This document shows, in pieces, positions 31,732 to 39,798 of a DNA stretch of 64,000 bases. This stretch comes from Streptomyces sp. ISL-98 (GTDB lineage: Bacteria > Actinomycetota > Actinomycetes > Streptomycetales > Streptomycetaceae). The position numbers were made by a program, and so were the translations under genes. Location of the stretch: positions 62,001 to 126,000 of the forward strand of contig NZ_JAGGPB010000026.1 in assembly GCF_018614055.1 (NCBI RefSeq). The letters are read 5' to 3'. The notes under the pieces are model-generated. The model saw only the letters and a program-made list of their open reading frames with translations, made no database searches and was not told the DNA's origin. Every line of letters starts with the position of its first letter. Position 1 is the first letter of the stretch.

Positions 31732-34224
31732 CTACTCCGCCTTCCTGGCGAGATCCTTGGCGGCCGGTGTCGGCTCGCCGCCCTTGTACGTCACGTGCCA
31801 CAGCGCCGACTTGGAGTCCGAGGTAAAGAACCCGCGCCCGTAGTCGAGGACATAGAGCGAGCCGTCCGGCGCGAACTTCCAGTCCATGAGATTGCGGATG
31901 CCGTCCGCGCCCACCGGGATGATCTTCTTGAGGGACTCGGCGTGCGTGGGCAGCCCGCCGTTGCCGACGGTCCTGGGATCGGTCAGCACTGCGTGGCGCG
32001 GCTGGTCGCCGTCGTAGAAGTCACCGACGAACCATTTGCCGTCCCAGTACGAGGGCCACTTGCCTTCCCCGGCGCTCGTCTCGTCGTACCGGTAGACCGG
32101 CCCGTTCATGGTCGCCTGGCCGCCGCCCTTGAGCCACGGCAGCAGCACCTTCTGCTCCTCCTGCTTGTAGCTCGGCACACCGTTGGCGTCGCGCGGATAG
32201 TCCACGCCGCCGCCCTGCGGCGAGTACCAGATGGTGTTCGGTGTCACCGGCGGCAGGTTCACCAGACCGTCGTTGTTCGGCGACTCGTTCTTCGGCTTGT
32301 CGCAGTCGTACCAGCCGAGCGGCTTGCTCGGGTCGGGCAGATTGCGGTCGCGGTACGGCTGGTTGTTGCCCATGCAGTACGGCCAGCCGTGGTTGCCCGG
32401 CTTGGTGATCGCGGCGAACGTGTCGTACTTCGCCGGGCCCCAGGTGGTGCTGGGCGCCCCCGCGTCCGGGCCGACCCATCCGGCGTACAGGATGTCGGTC
32501 TTCGGGTCGACGGCGATACGGGCCGGATTGCGCACGCCCATCACATAGATCTCGCCGCGCGTCCTGCCGCCGCCCTCGTCCGGCTCCTTGCCGGTGAAGA
32601 GATTCCCGGCGGGCAGGGTGTACGTACCGTCGTCCTCGGGGTGAATCCGCAGGATCTTGCCGTTGAGATTGTTGGTGTTGCCCGCGGTGCGGCGGGCGTC
32701 CGCGAAGGACACGCCCTTGAAGTTCGGCTCCGGGTTGTTTCCGGAGTAACCGTCGGTGAACCGCGAGGAGTTGTTGTCGCCCGTCGCGATGTAGAGATTC
32801 TGCTTGGAGTCCCAGGCCAGACCGCCGCCCGCGTGACAGCAACTGTGAATCTGGACGGGCCACTTGAGCAGGACCTTCTCGGACGCGAGATCCAGCTTGT
32901 TGGTCGCGAGGTCGAGGGTGAAGCGGGAGACGCGGCGCTCCGCCATGTGCGTCTCCCGGTTGATCTTCGCGTGGGGTGTGTAGTGCAGATACACCCACCC
33001 ATTGCTGAGGAAGTCCGGGTCGGTTTCGACGCCGAGCAGCCCCTCCTCGTTCTTGACCAGCTCGTCGCCGCCGCCCTTGTTGCCGAAGACGGTCAGGGCG
33101 CCCGCGAGCGTCACTTTCTTCGTCTTGGTGTCGTAGACGTGGATCTGGCCCTGCCCCTTGCCGATGTCGGGGTTGTTCCAGTCGGTGACGACGGGCGCGT
33201 CGTTGTCGGCGCCGCCCCTCCCGATGTAGATGACGCGGCCGTCCCGGGCGGTCACCAGGCCGTGCGGCTCGCCGATCTGGTCGGACTGGCCGGGCTGGTT
33301 GGGTGCGGTGAGGCGCTCGGCCCGGTAGTTGGCGTCGACACCCGCCCGGCAGTCGGCGCGGGCGAGCCGTGTCGTCCACTGGAGGGCGCCGCGCAGGTGG
33401 TCGCGGAAGTCCGTCTCCTGGAAGGACTCGGCCGTACCGCCCATGCCGGTGTAGAAGGACCGGCCGCCGTCGTAGTCGCGGCACCAGGAGACCGGGTGGT
33501 CCCAGCCGTTGGCGCTCGTCCCCGGCTTGTACGTCGCCTCCCGGACCCGCACCACGGTGTGCACGTCACCGGACGGATTCTTCGTCCAGTTCAGCCACTT
33601 GTCCGGCCGCTTCCACTGGAGGGGCAGGGCTTTCGAAGCCGGGTGCTGCCGGTCGCCGACCTCCACCGTCGCGCGCTGTACGTTCGTGGGTCCGCCGGCG
33701 GCGGGCCGCGCGCCGATCAGGCCGCCGAACCAGTCGGAGTACGGCTCGGTGCGCGCCGCGTCATGGATGCCGAGGAAGCCGCCGCCGGCCTCCATGTACG
33801 CCTCAAGTCCGGCCTCCTGCTCCGGATCGAGCACATCGCCGCCGCCGGTCAGGAAGACGACGGCGTTGAATTTGCCGAGCTTCGCCGTGGTGAAGACGGA
33901 GGCGTCGTCCGTGGCTTCCACGCGGAAGCGCTGCGCGGCGGTGCCCGACTGGCCGATTTTCTCGATGGCTTCGATACCGGCGTTGACGGTGGGCGGCTCG
34001 TCGCCGCCCGTCGCAGAGCCGTGGAAGACGAGCACCCGGACATTGGCGCCACCGGGCGGCGACGGCAGGTCGGGCGGAGACAACGTTGTCGCGGGCGGGG
34101 GTTCTGGGTACGGTTTGGCGGAGGCCGCGGTACCGCCGAGCAGGCCGGATGCGACAACTCCGGCCGCCAGGGCCGCTGTCAGTCCGCGTCGGGATCTTGA
34201 CCGGTGATGTGGTGCGCGCTGCAT
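31732..34224 (-). CDS. Secreted ThuA - PQQ-type sugar (glucose/sorbosone) dehydrogenase fusion
   Basis: 830 residues from the ATG at 34224 (ATG 34236 adds 4). A signal peptide (about 1-40, ending ASAKPYP) precedes a ThuA domain (about 60-290: VRVLVFHGSATGGDE, VVFLTGGGDVLDPEQEAGLEAYMEAGGGFLGIHDAA) and then a six-bladed propeller of the soluble glucose/sorbosone dehydrogenase type (EEGLLGVETDPDF, HAGGGLAWDSKQNLYIATGDN, YVMGVRNPARIAVDPKTD). A CysCys pair sits in IHSCCHAGG. ThuA proteins act on 3-keto disaccharides; the propeller oxidises sugars with PQQ. It is transcribed first, before the cupredoxin-DUF1080 gene. Confidence 0.9.
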   Translation of the reverse strand: MQRAPHHRSRSRRGLTAALAAGVVASGLLGGTAASAKPYPEPPPATTLSPPDLPSPPGGANVRVLVFHGSATGGDEPPTVNAGIEAIEKIGQSGTAAQRFRVEATDDASVFTTAKLGKFNAVVFLTGGGDVLDPEQEAGLEAYMEAGGGFLGIHDAARTEPYSDWFGGLIGARPAAGGPTNVQRATVEVGDRQHPASKALPLQWKRPDKWLNWTKNPSGDVHTVVRVREATYKPGTSANGWDHPVSWCRDYDGGRSFYTGMGGTAESFQETDFRDHLRGALQWTTRLARADCRAGVDANYRAERLTAPNQPGQSDQIGEPHGLVTARDGRVIYIGRGGADNDAPVVTDWNNPDIGKGQGQIHVYDTKTKKVTLAGALTVFGNKGGGDELVKNEEGLLGVETDPDFLSNGWVYLHYTPHAKINRETHMAERRVSRFTLDLATNKLDLASEKVLLKWPVQIHSCCHAGGGLAWDSKQNLYIATGDNNSSRFTDGYSGNNPEPNFKGVSFADARRTAGNTNNLNGKILRIHPEDDGTYTLPAGNLFTGKEPDEGGGRTRGEIYVMGVRNPARIAVDPKTDILYAGWVGPDAGAPSTTWGPAKYDTFAAITKPGNHGWPYCMGNNQPYRDRNLPDPSKPLGWYDCDKPKNESPNNDGLVNLPPVTPNTIWYSPQGGGVDYPRDANGVPSYKQEEQKVLLPWLKGGGQATMNGPVYRYDETSAGEGKWPSYWDGKWFVGDFYDGDQPRHAVLTDPRTVGNGGLPTHAESLKKIIPVGADGIRNLMDWKFAPDGSLYVLDYGRGFFTSDSKSALWHVTYKGGEPTPAAKDLARKAE

Positions 34225-34398
34225 GTGTTCACCCATCCCTCAGTGGTCACAGGAACAGCCGATGAAGCTAGACCCCTTTTCGCGACCCGCCAAGAGGAAC
34301 GACCGGAATACCGCGAACTTTGTCCTGAGTGTGGATGAACGGAGCCCGCACCGCTACCGTGTGGCCGTCAATCTCCGGACAGTGATGGGGAGTCAGGC

Positions 34399-35394
34399 AT
34401 GGACCGACGAAGCTTCAACCGACGCCTGCTGGCGGGCGGTGCGGTCGCGGCGACCGGCGTGACATCGTTGTCGCTCGTCGGATCCGCCTCCTCCGCCGCC
34501 CCGTTGGAGAACCCGCCGAAGACGGCACCGGCCGGTGGCCAGGTCCGCCACCTGAAGATGTACGCCGAGAAGCTGGCCGACGGCTCGATGGGGTACGGCT
34601 TCGAGAAGGGCAAGGCATCGACCCCCGGCCCGCTGATCGAGCTGGTCGAGGGCGACACCGTACACATCGAGTTCGAGAACACGACGGACGTCCCCGTCAG
34701 CCTCCATGCGCACGGCGTGGACTACGACGTGGCCAGCGACGGTACGAAACTCAACAAGAGCCATGTCGAACCCGGCGGCACCCGCACGTACACCTGGCGC
34801 ACCCACACCCCTGGCAAGCGCAAGGACGGCACCTGGCGGGCGGGGAGCGCGGGTTACTGGCACTACCACGACCATGTGGTGGGCACGGACCACGGCACGG
34901 GCGGCATCCGCAAGGGGCTGTACGGCCCGGTGATCGTGCGCCGCAAGGGCGACATCCTGCCGGACAAGACCTTCGCCATCGTCTTCAACGACATGACGAT
35001 CAACAACAAGCCCGGACACCAGAGCCCCAATTTCGGGGCCACGGTGGGCGACCGGGTGGAGATCGTGATGATCACGCACGGCGAGTACTACCACACGTTC
35101 CACATCCACGGTCACCGCTGGGCCGACAACAGGACCGGCCTCCTGGAGGGCCCGGACGACCCCAGCCGCATCGTCGACACCAAGATCACCGGCCCGGCCG
35201 ACTCCTTCGGCTTCCAGATCATCGCGGGCGAACACGTCGGCGCGGGCGCCTGGATGTACCACTGCCACGTCCAGAGCCACTCCGACATGGGGATGGCGGG
35301 CCTGTTCCTGGTCGCCAAACCCGACGGCACGATCCCCGGTTACGAGCCCCATCATCCGCAGCAGCAGGGCGCAGCCGCACACGACCACCACTGA
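34399..35394 (+). CDS. Two-domain small laccase (multicopper oxidase)
   Basis: 331 residues with a twin-arginine-type signal (MDRRSFNRRLLAGGAVAATG). It has two cupredoxin domains and the complete set of copper motifs: HAHG (103-106), WHYHDH (154-159), HTFHIHGH (232-239) and HCHVQSHSDMGM (288-299), matching the Streptomyces SLAC type that works as a trimer, oxidising phenolics and reducing oxygen to water outside the cell. It is divergent from the ThuA-dehydrogenase operon across 174 bases. The His-rich tail ends HDHH. Confidence 0.95.
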   Translation: MDRRSFNRRLLAGGAVAATGVTSLSLVGSASSAAPLENPPKTAPAGGQVRHLKMYAEKLADGSMGYGFEKGKASTPGPLIELVEGDTVHIEFENTTDVPVSLHAHGVDYDVASDGTKLNKSHVEPGGTRTYTWRTHTPGKRKDGTWRAGSAGYWHYHDHVVGTDHGTGGIRKGLYGPVIVRRKGDILPDKTFAIVFNDMTINNKPGHQSPNFGATVGDRVEIVMITHGEYYHTFHIHGHRWADNRTGLLEGPDDPSRIVDTKITGPADSFGFQIIAGEHVGAGAWMYHCHVQSHSDMGMAGLFLVAKPDGTIPGYEPHHPQQQGAAAHDHH

Positions 35395-35404
35395 AGCGGC
35401 GTTA

Positions 35405-35448
35405 TTGAGCCGACGTTGATCGGTCATTGATCGGACGTTGATCCGCAC
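35405..35448 (+). repeat. Four 11-bp phased repeats before the WhiB gene
   Basis: TTGAGCCG, TTGATCGG, TTGATCGG and TTGATCCG start at 35405, 35416, 35427 and 35438, exactly 11 bases apart (one helical turn each), in the 71-base gap between the laccase stop and the WhiB ATG. This looks like a regulator array on one DNA face. Confidence 0.75.
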
Positions 35449-35465
35449 CGGGCAGGGTGTGCCGC

Positions 35466-35711
35466 ATGCCGATCAACATCACCACCGAACGCGAACTCTC
35501 CTGGCAGGAGACAGCATTGTGCGCCCAGGCCGGGCCCGAGTTCTTCTTCCCGGCCCCCGGCAGCTCCACCCGCGAGGCCAAGCAGCTCTGCGGCGCCTGC
35601 GAAGGGCGCGTGGCCTGTCTGGAGTACGCACTCACGAACGACGAGCGGTTCGGCGTCTGGGGCGGACTCTCCGAGAAGGAGAGACTGCGCCTCAGGCGCG
35701 GCACCCACTGA
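35466..35711 (+). CDS. WhiB-like (Wbl) iron-sulfur transcriptional regulator
   Basis: 81 residues from the ATG at 35466; a GTG 9 bases upstream is less likely. Four cysteines are arranged C (ALCAQ), CxxC (LCGAC) and C (VACLEY), the Wbl 4Fe-4S ligands, followed by the GVWGG turn and a basic end (LRLRRGTH). Wbl proteins bind the main sigma factor and act as redox or nitric-oxide-responsive regulators. It sits after the laccase and before a GMC oxidoreductase; phased repeats in front of it suggest autoregulation or another regulator. Confidence 0.95.
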   Translation: MPINITTERELSWQETALCAQAGPEFFFPAPGSSTREAKQLCGACEGRVACLEYALTNDERFGVWGGLSEKERLRLRRGTH

Positions 35712-35799
35712 CAAGCCATCCCGCCCAACGCCCCCTGGTACGGCGGCCCCGAGCCGACCATGCTGAGGTCCGCACCGTCCGCGAACCTCCGAGGGAGCC

Positions 35800-37410
35800 G
35801 TGTTGAGCAGCAGGCAGGCAACGACCGAGTACGACTACATCGTCGTCGGAGCGGGCTCGGCGGGCTGTGTGCTCGCCGCGCGCCTCTCCGAGGACCCTAC
35901 GGTGCGCGTCGCACTCGTCGAGTCGGGCGGCCGCGACCGCAAGACCGAGATACGGATCCCGGCGGCCTTCCCGAAGCTCTTCAAGTCCGCGTACGACTGG
36001 GACTTCAGCACCGCCAAGCAGCCCGGGCTCGGCGGCCGTGAACTGTACTGGCCGCGCGGCCACATGCTGGGCGGCTGTTCCTCGATCAACGCCATGATGT
36101 GGGTCCGCGGCCACCGCGACGACTACGACGCGTGGGGCGAGGCGGCGGGCGCCGAGTGGTCGCACGACGAGTTCGTACGCTACTTCCGGCGCGCGGAGCG
36201 ATGGACGGGCTCCGCCGTCGCCAACCCGGCAGGCGCCTCGGTGTACGGGACCGAAGGGCCGCTGTCCATTTCGCCGCCCCGCGACCCGAACCGGACGACG
36301 GCGGCGTTCCTCGACGCCTGCCGCGCCGCCGGCCTCCAGGAGCTTGCCGAACTCAACGTCCCCGATCCCAGCGGCTTCGCCCTGACCCCGGTCAACCAGC
36401 GCGGCGGACGCCGCTGGAGCACCGCCGACGGCTACCTCAGGCCCGCCGGGCGCCGCAGGAACCTGGACGTCATCACGGATGCCCGGGTACGGCGGCTGGC
36501 CTTCGAAGGCACCCGCGTGACGGGTGTCGTGGCGGACGCGGGGAAGGTGCTGAGCGCCCGCCGCGAGGTCATCCTCAGTGCGGGGGCGATCGGCTCCCCG
36601 CACCTGCTGATGCTCTCCGGCATCGGCGATCCGGAGCACCTGCGCGAGACCGGCATCGAGGTGCGTGCCGCCTCGCCGGACGTCGGCCGTCACCTCCAGG
36701 ACCACCTGTCCACGGCGGTGACCATGCGCTGCCCGCTGCCGGTCACACTGACCGGCGCGGACACGCTCGCCAACGTGGGCCGCTTCCTGCTGTCCGGGCG
36801 CGGACCGCTCACCTCGAACGTCGGTGAAGCCGTCGCCTTCGTCCGCAGTACGCCCGAACTGGCCGCACCCGACATCGAGTTGATCTACGCTCCGGTGCCG
36901 TTCGTGAAGCACGGCCTGACGCCGCCGGACAAGCACGGCGTGACCATCGGCGTCATCCTGCTCCAGCCCGGGAGCGAGGGCCGCATCACCCTGACGGACA
37001 CCAACGTTTCGACGGCCCCGCGTATCGACCCCGCCTACCTGTCGGACGCGACCGACCTGCGCCGCCTGATCGCGGGCGTACGCCAGGCGGAAGCCCTCTT
37101 CGCGGACCGCGCTTTCGCGCCGTACACAGCCGGGCCGATGGCGCCGTACCCGGGAGCGGTTGACGACGAGCAGCTGGGGCAGGCGATCAGGGAATCGTCC
37201 GAGACGCTCTACCACCCCGTAGGAACCTGCCGCATGGGCACCGACGACGCGTCGGTGACCGACCCCAGGCTCCGTGTCAGGGGAGTGGAGGGGCTGCGGG
37301 TCGTGGATGCTTCGGTGATGCCGCGGATCACGCGGGGGCATACGCAGGCCCCCACAGTGGCGATCGCCGAGAAGGCGGCGGAGCTGATCCGGGAGGACGC
37401 GCGGGCGTAG
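35800..37410 (+). CDS. GMC-family FAD oxidoreductase (choline/alcohol dehydrogenase type)
   Basis: 536 residues. The start is GTG 35800 or TTG 35803; GAGGGAG ends only 2 to 3 bases before the GTG, so TTG is equally likely. It shows the FAD motif YIVVGAGSAGCVLAARLSED, the GMC signatures HMLGGCSSINAMMWVRGH and GAIGSPHLLMLSGIG, and the catalytic His region YHPVGTCRMG and RGHTQAPTVAIAEKAAELI. The enzyme oxidises an alcohol and passes electrons to FAD; the substrate is unknown. Its closest neighbours are WhiB and the chitosanase, so no pathway link is visible. Confidence 0.93.
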   Translation: MLSSRQATTEYDYIVVGAGSAGCVLAARLSEDPTVRVALVESGGRDRKTEIRIPAAFPKLFKSAYDWDFSTAKQPGLGGRELYWPRGHMLGGCSSINAMMWVRGHRDDYDAWGEAAGAEWSHDEFVRYFRRAERWTGSAVANPAGASVYGTEGPLSISPPRDPNRTTAAFLDACRAAGLQELAELNVPDPSGFALTPVNQRGGRRWSTADGYLRPAGRRRNLDVITDARVRRLAFEGTRVTGVVADAGKVLSARREVILSAGAIGSPHLLMLSGIGDPEHLRETGIEVRAASPDVGRHLQDHLSTAVTMRCPLPVTLTGADTLANVGRFLLSGRGPLTSNVGEAVAFVRSTPELAAPDIELIYAPVPFVKHGLTPPDKHGVTIGVILLQPGSEGRITLTDTNVSTAPRIDPAYLSDATDLRRLIAGVRQAEALFADRAFAPYTAGPMAPYPGAVDDEQLGQAIRESSETLYHPVGTCRMGTDDASVTDPRLRVRGVEGLRVVDASVMPRITRGHTQAPTVAIAEKAAELIREDARA

Positions 37411-37428
37411 AGGCGGAGGACGGGCGCG

Positions 37429-37637
37429 CTCAGTGCCTGTGTCTGAACCTGGGCCGGGCTCGCGACGCCTGGCACGTACGCTCGCCGCGTTGGCCGAAAG
37501 TCCTAGTAGCTCCTTCCCCAAGCTCTCGGCTTCGCTCGAGCAGGGGAGACCCCATCCGAGGGCTTCCAGCCGCCTTGCGATCGCACGCACCAGACGCCGC
37601 GAGCTGATCCGGCCCAGGTTCAGACACAGGCACTCAG
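37429..37637. repeat. Large imperfect inverted repeat between GMC gene and chitosanase
   Basis: Left arm 37429-37457 and right arm 37609-37637 match as inverted copies over 29 bp with one mismatch (26 bp perfect at 37432-37457/37609-37634); the match continues inward imperfectly for about 35 bp more, with a 4-base bulge. A second small hairpin (CCCC...GGGG) lies in the middle. It fills the 223-base gap between convergent genes and covers the chitosanase stop codon. It may be a bidirectional terminator or a MITE-like remnant. Confidence 0.75.
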
Positions 37638-38566
37638 GAAGCCGGGATGCGGAAGGTCTCGCCGTACATCTGCCACACCAGCGGAGTCCTCAGCTCCAGA
37701 TTGCCGTTCCGCAGGAATACGCGCTGCGCGGTGTCGATGCGCGAGGTGTCCTGATGGGCCTTCTTCACCTTCATCACCGCACGCCCGGAGTCGAGGAAGG
37801 CATTTAGGTACGCCTGCTCCTTGCCGCCCTCGGCCGCCGTCGGGGCGGCCCTCATGGCGGCCTTGCGGATGCCGTAGAAGCCCTTGGGGTCGATGCCGGG
37901 GCCGTGCAGCACCATCGCGTCGTAGTAGATGAACTGGCCGAGTGTGCCGAGGCCGTCCATCTTCGCCATCCGGACCGCCGGCTGGAAGTAGATCCTGTCC
38001 CGCGCCTTGTCCTGTGCCGTGCGGAACGCCGGACTCTCGGCGGCCTTCGCCCACGCCGCCTTGAACCCGGGGTCGAGACCCTCGTGCGACGCGGTGCCGT
38101 CCACCGCGCGGAGGGCGGGGAGGTAGGCGGCGAGCGGGTTGTCGGGGTGGTCCTTCGTGTACGCCTCGACCAGCTGGAGCATGTCGTTGGTGCCGGAGCA
38201 GAAGCCGATGACACCGGCCGTGTAGCCGCAGCCGTCGCCGATGTCCTCGATGGAGCCGTACTGGCCCCGCCAGTTCAGGGTGGAGTTCTCGGCGCTCGAC
38301 ACGATCTGCGAGGCGATCTCCTTCATCCGGGGAGCCGCGAGGCCGGGCGGCATCTTGGCGATGCGCGCCTCCAGCTTCTTGTCCGAATCTGTCGGCTGCT
38401 TCAGCTGCTTCGGCTTCTGCTGGTTCTTCGGCTGCTCTGCGTCCAGGACCTGGCCCTCGACCGGGGCGTCGGAAACAAGGACATCCGAGCCGCCGCCACC
38501 GAAAACGATGGCGGCAGCGATGGCGAGCGGTGCGCCCACGAGCGCGAGACGGGTCAGTGGCTTCAC
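37634..38566 (-). CDS. csn: Secreted GH46 chitosanase
   Basis: 310 residues from a GTG at 38566. A hydrophobic signal segment (1-26) is followed by a charged linker (30-70) and the GH46 catalytic core. Glu93 (SSAENSTLNW) and Asp111 (DIGDGCGYTAG) are 18 residues apart, the spacing of the Glu22/Asp40 pair of the well-studied Streptomyces enzyme. QFIYYDAMVLHG is another family motif. It hydrolyses chitosan outside the cell. It is probably transcribed alone; its stop is inside a large inverted repeat. Confidence 0.95.
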   Translation of the reverse strand: MKPLTRLALVGAPLAIAAAIVFGGGGSDVLVSDAPVEGQVLDAEQPKNQQKPKQLKQPTDSDKKLEARIAKMPPGLAAPRMKEIASQIVSSAENSTLNWRGQYGSIEDIGDGCGYTAGVIGFCSGTNDMLQLVEAYTKDHPDNPLAAYLPALRAVDGTASHEGLDPGFKAAWAKAAESPAFRTAQDKARDRIYFQPAVRMAKMDGLGTLGQFIYYDAMVLHGPGIDPKGFYGIRKAAMRAAPTAAEGGKEQAYLNAFLDSGRAVMKVKKAHQDTSRIDTAQRVFLRNGNLELRTPLVWQMYGETFRIPAS

Positions 38567-38637
38567 GCCGCACAGCGTACGGGCCGCCCGTTGGGGCCTT
38601 TCGAGGTACCGGCTCTGAACTCGCTCAGGCCCACAGC

Positions 38638-38669
38638 TACGCCGCCACCCGGATCCAGGTGGCGGCGTA
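38638..38669 (-). terminator. Hairpin after the acyl-ACP desaturase gene
   Basis: Perfect 12-bp arms (38638-38649 and 38658-38669) with an 8-base loop containing GGATCC, 30 bases downstream of the desaturase stop at 38699. Confidence 0.75.
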
Positions 38670-38698
38670 CGAGTACGAGCTGCTGCGGGTGATCCGCG

Positions 38699-39673
38699 TC
38701 AGGAAGCGGCGCGGGCCGCCATGCGGGCCTTGCGTGCGGCCAGCTTCTCGTCGAACTTGCTCGCCTCCGAGTCGAGGCCGTTCATGTAGAGGCCGAGCTC
38801 TTCCTGCGCCTTGAGACCCTCGGGGCCGAGCCCGTCGATCTCCAGGACCTTCAGGTAGCGCAGTACCGGCTGGAGCACGTCGTCGTGGTGGATCCGCATG
38901 TTGTAGATCTCGCCGATCGCCATCTGCGCGGCGGCGCGCTCGAAGCCGGGCATGCCGTGTCCGGGCATCCGGAAGTTCACGACGACGTCGCGCACCGACT
39001 GCATGGTCAGGTCGGGGGCGAGCTCGAAGGCCGCGCCGAGCAGGTTGCGGTAGAAGACCATGTGCAGGTTCTCGTCGGTCGCGATCCGCGCCAGCATCCG
39101 GTCGCAGACGGGGTCGCCCGACTGGTGGCCGGTGTTGCGGTGCGAGACGCGGGTGGCGAGCTCCTGGAAGGCGACGTACGCCACGGAGTGCAGCATCGAG
39201 TGGCGATTGTCCGACTCGAAGCCCTCCGCCATGTGCGCCATGCGGAACTGCTCCAGCTTGTCCGGGTCCACGGCGCGCGAGGTCAGCAGGTAGTCGCGCA
39301 TCACGATGCCGTGCCGGCCCTCCTCGGCCGTCCAGCGGTGCACCCAGGTGCCCCAGGCGCCGTCGCGGCCGAAGAGGGAGGCGATCTCGTGGTGGTAGCT
39401 GGGGAGGTTGTCCTCGGTCAGCAGGTTGACGACGAGAGCGATCTTGCCGAGGTCGGTGACCTTGGACTGCTCGGGGTCCCAGGCCTGGCCGTCCTCGAAG
39501 AAACCGGGGAAGTTCCGGCCGTCGGAGAAGGGGACGTACTCGTGCGGCATCCAGTCCTTGGCGACCTTGAGATGGCGGTTGAGTTCCTTCTCCACCACCT
39601 CTTCCAGCGCGTACAGCAGTCGGGCGTCGGTCCACGCGTCCGAACTGCCGAGTTGGGGAGAGGTGATCGTCAC
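38699..39673 (-). CDS. Acyl-[ACP] desaturase (stearoyl-ACP delta-9 type)
   Basis: 324 residues from a GTG at 39673. It is a soluble diiron desaturase: Glu87, the EEGRH box (117-121), Glu171 (FQELATRVSH) and the DENLH box (200-204) supply the iron ligands with the usual spacing. It introduces a double bond into acyl chains for membrane lipids. The gene is monocistronic; its promoter region has a palindrome and repeated CGTAGGTTA (see regulatory site). Confidence 0.94.
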   Translation of the reverse strand: MTITSPQLGSSDAWTDARLLYALEEVVEKELNRHLKVAKDWMPHEYVPFSDGRNFPGFFEDGQAWDPEQSKVTDLGKIALVVNLLTEDNLPSYHHEIASLFGRDGAWGTWVHRWTAEEGRHGIVMRDYLLTSRAVDPDKLEQFRMAHMAEGFESDNRHSMLHSVAYVAFQELATRVSHRNTGHQSGDPVCDRMLARIATDENLHMVFYRNLLGAAFELAPDLTMQSVRDVVVNFRMPGHGMPGFERAAAQMAIGEIYNMRIHHDDVLQPVLRYLKVLEIDGLGPEGLKAQEELGLYMNGLDSEASKFDEKLAARKARMAARAAS

Positions 39674-39709
39674 GAGTGTGCTCCTGGGGACTGGGGCTAC
39701 GGGGAAATA

Positions 39710-39743
39710 CCTACGCCCTCGTAGGTTACGAGACCGTAGGTTA
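39710..39743. promoter_or_regulatory. Palindrome and direct repeats in the desaturase promoter
   Basis: CCTACG-CCCT-CGTAGG (39710-39725) is a perfect 6-bp-arm palindrome, and CGTAGGTTA occurs at 39720-39728 and again at 39735-39743, 15 bases apart. They lie 37-70 bases upstream of the desaturase GTG and look like an operator for a TetR-type lipid regulator. Confidence 0.6.
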
Positions 39744-39798
39744 AGGGGGTCGTAAGAGCTGAGCCAAGTCCGGCTGGGTAATGTCCCGCTACGTTCGG

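Noticed and set aside
29569..34200. A continuous 1,543-codon open frame on the plus strand
   Set aside because: It is antisense to the two secreted minus-strand genes and has a biased, Val/Arg/Gly-rich composition with no domain motif; a GC-rich third-position shadow.
37429..37637. Reading the inverted repeat as an intact insertion sequence
   Set aside because: The interior has no transposase frame and is too short (about 150 bases); at most a non-autonomous remnant.
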